From positions 1 to 31,291 of the forward strand of contig CALFLM010000011.1 of NCBI GenBank assembly GCA_937880075.1: 31,291 bases of DNA. Direction: 5' to 3'. Below are positions 14,779 to 21,927 of the stretch, piece by piece. This DNA comes from an uncultured Romboutsia sp. GTDB taxonomy: Bacteria; Bacillota; Clostridia; Peptostreptococcales; Peptostreptococcaceae. Under the pieces are notes generated by a model. That model searched no databases. It had not been told where the DNA came from and saw only the letters and a program-made list of their open reading frames with translations. Numbering within the stretch: position 1 is the first letter of the stretch; every line of letters starts with the position of its first letter. The position numbers were made by a program, and so were the translations under genes.

Positions 14779-15669
14779 GTGAGTTCAATAGAGTTAAAAA
14801 GCAGAGCTAAAATAAATTTATCAATAGATGTGCTAGGAGAAAGAGAAGATGGATATCATTTAGTCGAAATGATAATGCAGACAATAGATTTATATGACAT
14901 TATAAAGATAAAAGAGATTGATATAGATGAAATAAATATAAAAAGCAATAGTTCAGACATTCCTTTAAATGAAAACAATATTGTTTATAAGGCAGCAAAA
15001 TTATTGAAGGAGCAATTTAATGTAAAAAATGGTGTAGAAATATTTATAGAAAAAAATATTCCAGTAGCAGCAGGTATGGCTGGAGGAAGCAGTAATGCAG
15101 CCGCAGTTTTAGTAGGGCTTAATAAACTTTGGAATCTCAGTTTATCGGAAGCGAGGTTACAAGAAATAGGTCTTAAATTGGGTGCAGATGTTCCATTTTG
15201 TATATCGGGAAATGCAGCTTTAGCTCAAGGAATAGGGGAAGAATTAACTTATATAAAAGGATTACCTAAAGATACAATCATATTAGTTTGTAAACCTAAC
15301 TTATTTGTATCAACAAAAGAAGTATATGAAGGGCTAGACTTACAAAACGTTAAAAATAGACCAGATAATAAATTATTGATAGAATATCTAAAAGAAGGGA
15401 ATATAAATTTATTAGCAACAAATATGGTAAATGTACTTGAAACTGTAACAAGTAAAATGCATAAAGAGATAAAAGACATAGAAAATGTAATGTTAGATAA
15501 CAATGCTTTAGGTTCTATGATGAGTGGGAGTGGGCCTACAGTTTTTGGATTATTTGATAAAGAGGAAGATGCATTAAGTGGAAAGGTAGAACTACTAAAG
15601 AAATATAACCAAGTTTATATTGTCAGAAGTAGTAAAAAAGGAGTTGAAGTTAATGGAGAATTTAACTAA
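14779..15669 (+). CDS. ispE: 4-diphosphocytidyl-2-C-methyl-D-erythritol kinase
   Basis: This is the ATP-dependent kinase of the MEP isoprenoid pathway. The 296-residue protein starts SRAKINLSIDVLGEREDGYH (Lys11 and the YH substrate motif). It has the GHMP ATP loop PVAAGMAGGSSNAAA at 95-109 and the catalytic Asp137 in LGADVPF, and ends with the GSMMSGSGPTVFG motif. The GTG start at 14779 is supported by AAGGAGG 14767-14773; no ATG is as well placed. A TATAAT near 14727 may be its -10. The end overlaps the GntR gene by 17 bases, so the two are co-transcribed and coupled. Confidence 0.96.
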   Translation: MSSIELKSRAKINLSIDVLGEREDGYHLVEMIMQTIDLYDIIKIKEIDIDEINIKSNSSDIPLNENNIVYKAAKLLKEQFNVKNGVEIFIEKNIPVAAGMAGGSSNAAAVLVGLNKLWNLSLSEARLQEIGLKLGADVPFCISGNAALAQGIGEELTYIKGLPKDTIILVCKPNLFVSTKEVYEGLDLQNVKNRPDNKLLIEYLKEGNINLLATNMVNVLETVTSKMHKEIKDIENVMLDNNALGSMMSGSGPTVFGLFDKEEDALSGKVELLKKYNQVYIVRSSKKGVEVNGEFN

Positions 15670-16333
15670 GTTAAACTTAGATGAGTACAAACCACTAAGA
15701 GATGTTGTATTTGAGAATTTAAGGGAAGCAATAGTAGAAGGAAGATTAAAACCAGGACAAAGGCTTATGGAAGTTCAATTAGCTGAGCAATTAGGTGTAA
15801 GTAGAACACCAGTAAGGGAAGCTATAAGAAAATTAGAATTAGAGGGGCTAGTTGTTATGCTTCCAAGAAAAGGTGCTTATGTAGCTAATATGTCATTAAA
15901 AGATGTAATAGATGTACTAGAGATAAGAGCTAACTTAGAAGGTCTAGCGGCATCCCTTGCTGCTGAAAGAATAACAGATGAAGATATAAAAAAATTAGAA
16001 TCGATAATAGAAGAATTTAAAGATAGTATAAATGAATCGAATATAGAAGCTCTATTAAGGAAAGATGTAGAGTTTCATGAATGTATATTTAAATCTACAA
16101 ACAATAAAAAATTGCACCAATTAATAAACTCTTTATGGGAACAAGTTTATAGATTTAGAGTTACGTATATATCAGACTATGATTCTACTGTAAATATAAT
16201 AGAAGAGCATAAGATGATACTAGATGCTATAAAAAGAAGAGATACTAAACTTGCTAAACAATATGCTATGGAGCATATTCAAAAGGCTGAGAATTTTATG
16301 ATAGAAACAACAGCAAATAATAAAGAATTATAA
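15653..16333 (+). CDS. GntR-family transcriptional regulator (FadR/FCD type)
   Basis: I choose ATG 15653, nine bases after AAAGGAG and inside the end of ispE, for 226 residues; a TTG at 15620 would only add eleven unmotivated residues. The N-terminal winged helix is clear (ENLREAIVEGRLKPGQRLME and AEQLGVSRTPVREAIRKLE). The C-terminal all-helical FCD ligand domain shows DVEFHECIF, EEHKMILDAIKRRD and MEHI, the Asp/His positions that often hold a metal. FCD regulators usually respond to small organic acids; the ligand is unknown. A purR regulator follows ispE in bacilli, whereas clostridia have this GntR type. It ends at a terminator. Confidence 0.92.
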   Translation: MENLTKLNLDEYKPLRDVVFENLREAIVEGRLKPGQRLMEVQLAEQLGVSRTPVREAIRKLELEGLVVMLPRKGAYVANMSLKDVIDVLEIRANLEGLAASLAAERITDEDIKKLESIIEEFKDSINESNIEALLRKDVEFHECIFKSTNNKKLHQLINSLWEQVYRFRVTYISDYDSTVNIIEEHKMILDAIKRRDTKLAKQYAMEHIQKAENFMIETTANNKEL

Positions 16334-16337
16334 AGAG

Positions 16338-16390
16338 AAAAATCATTGGATTAATTTAAAACAATTAAATTTACCCAATGATTTTTTTAT
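16338..16390 (+). terminator. Terminator after the GntR gene
   Basis: AAATCATTGG pairs with CCAATGATTT, with a secondary ATTAATTT / ATTAAAT pairing inside, and seven Ts follow. Confidence 0.8.
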
Positions 16391-16559
16391 ATTAAATAAT
16401 TATAAATTACGAAAAATTATGTATAAATAATAAATTAATAACAAATAATTTAACAAAAATATTTTATTGTTACACTAGACTAATATCGGTAAAAATATTT
16501 TTTTCATAAAAAGTTAGTGATTATATTTACCTTAACTAAATTTTTTATTAGCTAAACTC
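16391..16559. other. Intergenic region before spoIIR
   Basis: No gene is seen. Between about 16475 and 16555 there is an imperfect inverted pattern (CTAATA, GGTAAAAATAT, then ATATTTACC, TATTAG) that could be a decayed hairpin element. I cannot assign it. Confidence 0.4.
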
Positions 16560-16587
16560 GTATAAATTAATTAAAAATGGAAATACT
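16560..16587 (+). promoter_or_regulatory. Likely sigma-F type promoter of spoIIR
   Basis: GTATA at 16560-16564, a 14-base gap, then GGAAATACT at 16579-16587, which fits the GGnnAnAHT -10 of forespore sigma-F/G promoters exactly. spoIIR is a known sigma-F target in Bacillus and C. difficile. A hairpin CTCAAAATA / TATTTTGAG (16586-16607, GTAA loop) begins at the promoter end and runs up to the ribosome binding site. Confidence 0.6.
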
Positions 16588-16619
16588 CAAAATAGTAATA
16601 TTTTGAGGGGGATTTAATT

Positions 16620-17276
16620 ATGGTTAATAAAATAAAAATAAGATTAAGTATATTAATATTAAGTTTAATTGCAATTATATCGATTATGACAATATCAATA
16701 AGCGGAGAAGTAAAAAAAATAAGCACTGCATCAGAAGATTATAAAGATAAACTTATAAGATTTCATGTAATAGCAAATAGTGATTCAGATGACGATCAAA
16801 ATTTAAAATTAAAAGTAAGAGATGCTATTATAAATTATTTACAACCTAAATTATTAAAATCAGAGAGTATAGAAGAAAGTGAATCAATAATAAAAAAAGA
16901 ATACGACGAGCTTGAAAAAATAAGTAAAAATATTATCTCAGAAAATGGATATGATTATGATGTAAAAGTAGGAATTGACTATAGCCAATTTCCGACTAAA
17001 CAATATTCTAATGTAGTACTTCCAGCAGGTGAGTATAAAGCATTGAGAATAATAATAGGCGAAGGTAAAGGAAAAAATTGGTGGTGTGTTATGTTTCCTC
17101 CTTTATGCTTTGTAGATGAACAAAAAGGTATAATAGATAAAGATACAGATGATAAACTAAGAGAAGTATTAACTGAAGAAGAGTATGAGTTAATATCTCA
17201 AAAAACGAGTAACCAAATAAATAGAGTCCAAGTTAAATTTAAAATAGTCGAAATAATACAAAACATAATTAAATAA
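16620..17276 (+). CDS. spoIIR: Stage II sporulation protein R
   Basis: SpoIIR is secreted from the forespore and activates the mother-cell protease SpoIIGA, which processes pro-sigma-E. The 218-residue protein has an N-terminal hydrophobic segment (about residues 8-28, SILILSLIAIISIMTIS) for export. It has the conserved LIRFHVIANSDS near 45, LKLKVRDAI, and PAGEYKALRIIIGEGKGK followed by NWWCVMFPPLCFVD near 155-168. The ATG is well placed behind GAGGGGGA. Upstream is a sigma-F-like promoter. The SleB-like gene starts 24 bases after its stop with no terminator between, so both are probably made in the forespore. Confidence 0.95.
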   Translation: MVNKIKIRLSILILSLIAIISIMTISISGEVKKISTASEDYKDKLIRFHVIANSDSDDDQNLKLKVRDAIINYLQPKLLKSESIEESESIIKKEYDELEKISKNIISENGYDYDVKVGIDYSQFPTKQYSNVVLPAGEYKALRIIIGEGKGKNWWCVMFPPLCFVDEQKGIIDKDTDDKLREVLTEEEYELISQKTSNQINRVQVKFKIVEIIQNIIK

Positions 17277-17300
17277 AAAGCTAAAGGAGTGACAACATTT

Positions 17301-17819
17301 ATGGATAGGTGTTATAAGCTTAAAGTTTTAATAATAGTTTTAACTTGTGTGCTTATTCCTACAAGCCTAATATACTCAAATGAATTAGATACAGACTCTA
17401 ATGCAAAGGCATCTTCTATTCAAGCTAAAACTGTTAAACAACAAAAAAGAGAAGTAATAAATATTACTAATGAAGAATTATTACTTTTATCTAAGCTAGT
17501 TACAGGAGAAGCTCGAGGAGAAAGTTATGAAGGACAAGTTGCTGTAGCTGCAGTAGTTATAAATAGAGTAAAAGACCCAAGATTTCCAAATACCATAAAG
17601 GATGTTATATATCAGAAAAATGCATTTTCTGTAGTTAAAGATGGATCTATAAATATGCAACCTACAGATTCAGCATATACTGCTGCACAAGATGCATTAT
17701 ATGGCAATGATCCAACCAATAAAGCAATCTATTTTTGGAATCCTGATATAGCTACATGTAACTGGATAAAGACGCTAAATCCATATATGAGGATAGGCAA
17801 TCATGTATTTGCGAAATAG
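17301..17819 (+). CDS. SleB-type cell wall hydrolase (probable spore cortex-lytic enzyme)
   Basis: I start at ATG 17301, eleven bases after AAAGGAG; a GTG at 17289 overlaps that site. The 172-residue product has a signal peptide (KLKVLIIVLTCVLIPTSLIYS) and a short linker. It then has the Hydrolase_2/SleB catalytic domain: LLSKLVTGEARGESYEGQVA, with the catalytic Glu in GEARGE, then AVVINRVKDPRFPNTIKDVI, FSVVKDGSI and AIYFWNPDIATCNWI. Such enzymes are lytic transglycosylases that cut spore cortex or vegetative wall. The N-terminal peptidoglycan-binding domain of full SleB is missing, making it closer to CwlJ or short SleB forms. Being in the spoIIR transcript argues for a forespore product. 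A terminator follows. Confidence 0.9.
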   Translation: MDRCYKLKVLIIVLTCVLIPTSLIYSNELDTDSNAKASSIQAKTVKQQKREVINITNEELLLLSKLVTGEARGESYEGQVAVAAVVINRVKDPRFPNTIKDVIYQKNAFSVVKDGSINMQPTDSAYTAAQDALYGNDPTNKAIYFWNPDIATCNWIKTLNPYMRIGNHVFAK

Positions 17820-17842
17820 TTGAAAATATATACTTTAAATAC

Positions 17843-17876
17843 TAATAAAGGTGCGTTTGCTCCTTTATTTTTTTGT
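17843..17876 (+). terminator. Terminator after the SleB-like gene
   Basis: AATAAAGG-T-GC pairs with GC-T-CCTTTATT around GTTT and runs into seven Ts. Confidence 0.88.
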
Positions 17877-17961
17877 TAAAATAAATTATAATAATCATTT
17901 AGATAACAAAATGCATATAATATTTGATATTAACAAATATTTGCAGAAAGGTGAGTATATT

Positions 17962-19029
17962 ATGAGTAAAATAAATGTGGCTTTAATATTTGGTGGAAAA
18001 TCTGGCGAACATGAAGTTTCACTGTTGTCAACAACGTCGATTTGTAAGCATATTAATAGAGATAAATATAACGTTTTTACTATAGGAATAACAAAAGAAG
18101 GAAGATGGATTTTTTATGATGGAAATGAAGAAAACATCCAAAATGGAAGTTGGGTTAATTTAGCCAATCAAAATGTTGATATAAACTTAATACCTTCAGG
18201 AAATAAAGAAGTTGGGTTAAAATTTGAAGACGGAAGAGTAGAAAAGATAGATGTATTATTCCCAGTGCTACATGGTCCATACGGAGAAGATGGTAAAATA
18301 CAAGGATTATTTGAAATAAGCCAAATACCATACGTAGGGTGTGGGGTTTTAGCATCTAGTGTAGGTATGGATAAACTTATATGTAAAAAGGTATTCTCAC
18401 AAATAGGATTACCACAAGTAGATTACACATATACAAATAAATGGGAATTTAATATAAATAAAGATCAAGAATTAAATAATATAGAGGAAAAATTAAGCTA
18501 TCCTATATTTGTAAAACCAGCTAATCTAGGTTCAAGTGTAGGTATATCTAAAGCTACAAATAGAGAAGAGCTTCTAATTGGTATAGAAGAAGCTTTAAAA
18601 TATGACTCAAGAATAGTTTTAGAAAAAGGTATAAATGCTAGAGAAATAGAAGTTGCTGTTATTGGAAATGAAGAGGTTAAAGCATCTATAGCAGGTGAAA
18701 TAAAGCCAGCTAAAGATTTCTATGATTATGAAGATAAATATATAAATGGTACTTCAACTTATGATATACCAGCGAATATAAAAACAGAAGATATGGAATA
18801 TATAAGAAGAATGGCAATAGAGGCATTTAAAGGAATCGACGGAAAAGGGCTTTCAAGAGTAGATTTCTTTATAGATAAAGATTCAGGTGAAATATTTATA
18901 AATGAAATAAATACATTACCAGGATTTACAAATATAAGTATGTATCCTAAAATGTTGGAAGCTACAGGTTTAGAGTATTCTAAACTTATAGACAGACTTA
19001 TAGAGCTAGCACTAGATTCTAAAAAGTAA
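17962..19029 (+). CDS. ddl: D-alanine--D-alanine ligase
   Basis: The enzyme joins two D-alanines for the peptidoglycan stem peptide. From ATG 17962 (behind AAAGGTGAG) it has 355 residues. Upstream in-frame codons from 17851 overlap the preceding terminator and are not family-like, so they are excluded. Motifs: VALIFGGKSGEHEVSLLS at the N-terminus, VLHGPYGEDGKIQG, the ATP-grasp loop VKPANLGSSVGISKA, and the metal and substrate site FINEINTLPGFTNISMYPKM with two ligand residues E and N. The tyrosine-containing ligand loop (FYDYEDKYINGTSTY) fits a D-Ala-D-Ala rather than D-lactate ligase. murI follows 14 bases on. Confidence 0.95.
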   Translation: MSKINVALIFGGKSGEHEVSLLSTTSICKHINRDKYNVFTIGITKEGRWIFYDGNEENIQNGSWVNLANQNVDINLIPSGNKEVGLKFEDGRVEKIDVLFPVLHGPYGEDGKIQGLFEISQIPYVGCGVLASSVGMDKLICKKVFSQIGLPQVDYTYTNKWEFNINKDQELNNIEEKLSYPIFVKPANLGSSVGISKATNREELLIGIEEALKYDSRIVLEKGINAREIEVAVIGNEEVKASIAGEIKPAKDFYDYEDKYINGTSTYDIPANIKTEDMEYIRRMAIEAFKGIDGKGLSRVDFFIDKDSGEIFINEINTLPGFTNISMYPKMLEATGLEYSKLIDRLIELALDSKK

Positions 19030-19043
19030 AGTAGGTGTTACAA

Positions 19044-19844
19044 ATGAATAATAAGCCTATAGGTGTGTTTGATTCGGGACTAGGGGGTCTTACAGTATTA
19101 AAAGAAATAATGAAAATCACACCAAGTGAAAATATAGTTTATTTTGGAGATACAGCTAGGGTTCCTTATGGCCCTAGATCTAAAGAAACAATAATGAAAT
19201 ATACTTTTCAAGCTATAGATTTTTTAATTTCAAAAAATGTAAAAGCTATAGTAATAGCTTGTAATACAGCTACAGCAAGAGCGTTAAAAGAAGCAAATGA
19301 AAAGTATGATTTACCGATAATTGGAGTTATAGAAGCAGGTGCTAAAACTGCAGCATATACTACTAAGAATAAAATAGTTGGAGTTATAGGAACTGATGGA
19401 ACTATAAGATCTAAAGCATATAATATAGAAATTGCTAAAATAGATCCAGATATAAAAATAATAGATAAAGCATGCCCTTTATTTGTTCCTATAGTAGAAG
19501 AAGGATGGGCAAATACCGAGATAGCATCATTAACGGCAAAAAGATATTTAGAAGAGTTAATGAATAACGGTATAGATTCTTTAGTATTAGGATGTACACA
19601 TTATCCATTGTTAAAGAGTACAATCGGAGAAATTGTTGGAGAAAATGTTAAGTTAGTAAATCCTGCAAAAGAAACTGCAAAAGATTTAAAGCAAATACTA
19701 GAAAATAATGATATGCTTAGAGAAGATATTGAAGAAGAGCCTAGGTATGAGTATTATGTATCTGATATACCAGAAAAATTTGCTGCTATTGCAGAAGAAT
19801 TTTTAAAGAAAGAAATAGATGATATAAAAAACGTAAAAATATAA
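19044..19844 (+). CDS. murI: Glutamate racemase
   Basis: The enzyme makes D-glutamate for peptidoglycan. I use ATG 19044 behind AGGTG; the GTG at 19035 overlaps that site. The 266 residues carry PIGVFDSGLGGLTVLKEI (Asp10), YFGDTARVPYG, the first catalytic cysteine Cys73 in IACNTATAR, and the second, Cys184, in LGCTHYPLL. Both cysteines are present, so it should be active. It lies right after ddl, an understandable pairing of two D-amino-acid steps of wall synthesis. It is followed by a hairpin with a weak T tail that may end some transcripts. Confidence 0.96.
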   Translation: MNNKPIGVFDSGLGGLTVLKEIMKITPSENIVYFGDTARVPYGPRSKETIMKYTFQAIDFLISKNVKAIVIACNTATARALKEANEKYDLPIIGVIEAGAKTAAYTTKNKIVGVIGTDGTIRSKAYNIEIAKIDPDIKIIDKACPLFVPIVEEGWANTEIASLTAKRYLEELMNNGIDSLVLGCTHYPLLKSTIGEIVGENVKLVNPAKETAKDLKQILENNDMLREDIEEEPRYEYYVSDIPEKFAAIAEEFLKKEIDDIKNVKI

Positions 19845-19857
19845 TAATATTAATTAC

Positions 19858-19895
19858 AAGTATAAACTTTGAGCAATAGCTTAAAGTTTATACTT
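19858..19895 (+). terminator. Hairpin between murI and the DUF1934 gene
   Basis: AAGTATAAACTTT pairs perfectly with AAAGTTTATACTT, with GC steps inside (AGC/GCT, loop AATA). Only a weak T stretch follows, and the ribosome binding site of the next gene begins five bases later. It may be a partial terminator or an RNA-processing site. Confidence 0.55.
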
Positions 19896-19914
19896 ATTTA
19901 GGAGAGGATTTATT

Positions 19915-20331
19915 TTGGAGGCAAAATTAAAGATACTTACAAAGCAATATGATGAAACTGGAACAGTAGACACCATAGAGGTAAACACTACAGGAAAAAT
20001 ATTTGAAAAAAACAAAGATACATATGTAGTTTATGAAGAAAGTGAAGAAGGCCAAAAAGTAACAACTACAGTAAGAATATCTGATGATGAAGTTTCTATA
20101 AAAAGGTTTGGAAATATAAACTCTTTAATGGTATTTAAAGAAAAACATAAGCATCTGACAAAATATAGAACAAATCAAGGTCTATTTATAATAGAAACAG
20201 AAACTACTAAATTAGTAGTTGATAAAAGTGAAAAAAATTATATAAAATTAAATATAGAATATAATATAAATATATTAGATTTATTTAAAGGAAAAAATGA
20301 AATAAATATATTAATAGGGTATAATATATAA
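19915..20331 (+). CDS. DUF1934 family protein (YwiB-like beta-barrel)
   Basis: The TTG at 19915, seven bases after AGGAGAGG, starts a 138-residue protein. It is made of amphipathic beta strands typical of the calycin-like DUF1934 fold: GKIFEKNKDTYVVYEE, TTVRISDDEVSIKRFG, FKEKHKHLTKYRTNQG and LNIEYNIN. The family is found in Firmicutes, often beside cell-wall or arginyl-tRNA synthetase genes. It has no known activity; a small-ligand binding role is only a guess from the fold. It lies behind ddl-murI but is separated from it by a hairpin. A terminator follows. Confidence 0.85.
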   Translation: MEAKLKILTKQYDETGTVDTIEVNTTGKIFEKNKDTYVVYEESEEGQKVTTTVRISDDEVSIKRFGNINSLMVFKEKHKHLTKYRTNQGLFIIETETTKLVVDKSEKNYIKLNIEYNINILDLFKGKNEINILIGYNI

Positions 20332-20351
20332 TACAGTTTATAAATTTTATA

Positions 20352-20381
20352 GAAGGTAGTTAAAATACTACCTTTTATTTA
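20352..20381 (+). terminator. Terminator after the DUF1934 gene
   Basis: AAGGTAGT pairs with ACTACCTT (loop about TAAAAT), followed by TTTATTT. Confidence 0.8.
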
Positions 20382-20443
20382 ATTTATTTGGTATTATAAT
20401 AGTTATATTAAAGTTTGTATATTTTAAAAATTTATACAAGGGA

Positions 20444-20491
20444 TTATAGTTTTTTTATAGAAAACTATAGATACGAGTTATAAAAAAACTA
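20444..20491 (+). promoter_or_regulatory. Leader of tilS with two mutually exclusive hairpins
   Basis: TATAGTTTT (20446-20454) can pair with AAAACTATA (20461-20469). Alternatively TAGTTTTTTTATA (20447-20459) can pair with TATAAAAAAACTA (20479-20491), a perfect 13-bp stem. Both use the same left arm, so only one can form at a time. The second ends eight bases before the AGAGG ribosome binding site. This is switch-like; no known riboswitch class is recognised. Confidence 0.45.
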
Positions 20492-20509
20492 AATGTAAGA
20501 GGTATAAGT

Positions 20510-21895
20510 ATGGTTTTTGAAAAAGTGCTAAGCACTATAAATAAACATAACTTAATAGAGTCAGGAGATAAAATTGTTATAGGAATATCTGGAGGTCCAG
20601 ATTCTGTTTGCCTATTGCACATATTAAGTAGACTTAAGGATAAACTAGATATAGAATTATATGCAGCCCATTTGAATCATCAAATAAGGGGAATAGAAGC
20701 ACAAAAAGATGCTTTATACGTTTCAGATATATGCGATAAAATGGGAATAACTTATTTTATAAAATCTATAGATGTTCCTAAATATTGTAAAGATAATAGT
20801 ATGTCGATAGAAGAAGGGGCAAGAAAACTTAGATATGAAATGTTTGATGAGATAAAGCAAAAAACGAGCTCAAATAAAATTGCGATTGGGCACAATCTAA
20901 ATGACCAAGCGGAAACGGTTTTAATGAGAATTATGAGGGGAACAGGACTTCAAGGTCTTAGAGGCATAGAATATGCTAGAGAAAATGGTGTAATTAGACC
21001 CCTTCTAGATATAGAAAGAAAAGATATAGAAAAATATTGTGAAGTACATAATTTAAATCCTAGAATAGACGAAAGTAATTTAGAAAATATTTATACTAGA
21101 AATAAAATTAGATTAGAATTAATACCATATATGGCGGATAATTTTAATACTAATTTAATAGAATCTATAGTAAGGATGAGTAATAGTTTAAGAAGTGATA
21201 GTGACTATATTGAATCTGAAGCTGAATCTAAGTTTAAAAATATATGCAAAGTTACTTCTGATACAGTAAACATAAAAATAAATGATTTTAGTAAGTTACA
21301 TAATGCGATAAAGGCAAGAATTTTAAGAAAAGGAATAAAATCTATTTTAGGTGATACGAATTTTATAGACCAAAAACACATAGAAGATGTAATGGAACTT
21401 GAAAGTGAATCTAAAATTAATAAGATGTTAACTCTTCCAAGAGGTGTATTTGTATATAGAAAGCAAGATTGTATAACATTGACTACTACAGAAATAGTTA
21501 CTGAAGAGATAGATTTCCTATATAATATACCTAACAATGGATTTGTTAAGATAAAAGAAGCAAATACTATAATTGAAACCCAAACAATGACTATAGATAG
21601 ATATAAAAATGGAAAAGTAGACAAAATGTCTAAAGGGTTTGATTTAAACAAAATAAAAGGGGGTATGGTTGTACGTAGTAGACAGCAAGGTGATAAGATA
21701 AAACTTGCTGGAGGGTCTAAAAAAATTAAAGATCTATTTATAGACTTAAAAATACCTAGAGAAGAAAGATGTAAAGTACCTGTAATAGCTGATGAACAAG
21801 GTATATTACAAGTTGGCCAATATAAGTCTAGTGAAAATTATAAAATAGATGAGAAAACAAAAGAAGTCTTAAAGGTTACCTTTAAGAAACTATAG
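20510..21895 (+). CDS. tilS: tRNA(Ile)-lysidine synthase
   Basis: TilS attaches lysine to C34 of the CAU-anticodon tRNA-Ile, changing its reading from AUG to AUA; it is essential. The 461-residue protein has the N-type ATP pyrophosphatase P-loop ISGGPDSVCLLH (SGGPDS 27-32), the HLNHQIRG segment, GHNLNDQAETVLMRIMRG, and the C-terminal domain with GFDLNKIKGGMVVRSRQQGD and FIDLKIPREER. Full length and all motifs are present. ATG 20510 follows AGAGG. ftsH begins 32 bases after its stop. An hpt gene, common between tilS and ftsH in Firmicutes, is absent here. Confidence 0.96.
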   Translation: MVFEKVLSTINKHNLIESGDKIVIGISGGPDSVCLLHILSRLKDKLDIELYAAHLNHQIRGIEAQKDALYVSDICDKMGITYFIKSIDVPKYCKDNSMSIEEGARKLRYEMFDEIKQKTSSNKIAIGHNLNDQAETVLMRIMRGTGLQGLRGIEYARENGVIRPLLDIERKDIEKYCEVHNLNPRIDESNLENIYTRNKIRLELIPYMADNFNTNLIESIVRMSNSLRSDSDYIESEAESKFKNICKVTSDTVNIKINDFSKLHNAIKARILRKGIKSILGDTNFIDQKHIEDVMELESESKINKMLTLPRGVFVYRKQDCITLTTTEIVTEEIDFLYNIPNNGFVKIKEANTIIETQTMTIDRYKNGKVDKMSKGFDLNKIKGGMVVRSRQQGDKIKLAGGSKKIKDLFIDLKIPREERCKVPVIADEQGILQVGQYKSSENYKIDEKTKEVLKVTFKKL

Positions 21896-21927
21896 AATAA
21901 AAACAACGTATGAAAGGAGGGCTTCTT

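Noticed and set aside
17851..17961. N-terminal extension of Ddl
   Set aside because: It overlaps the preceding terminator, has no ribosome binding site, and the family starts at the MSKINVALIFGG region.
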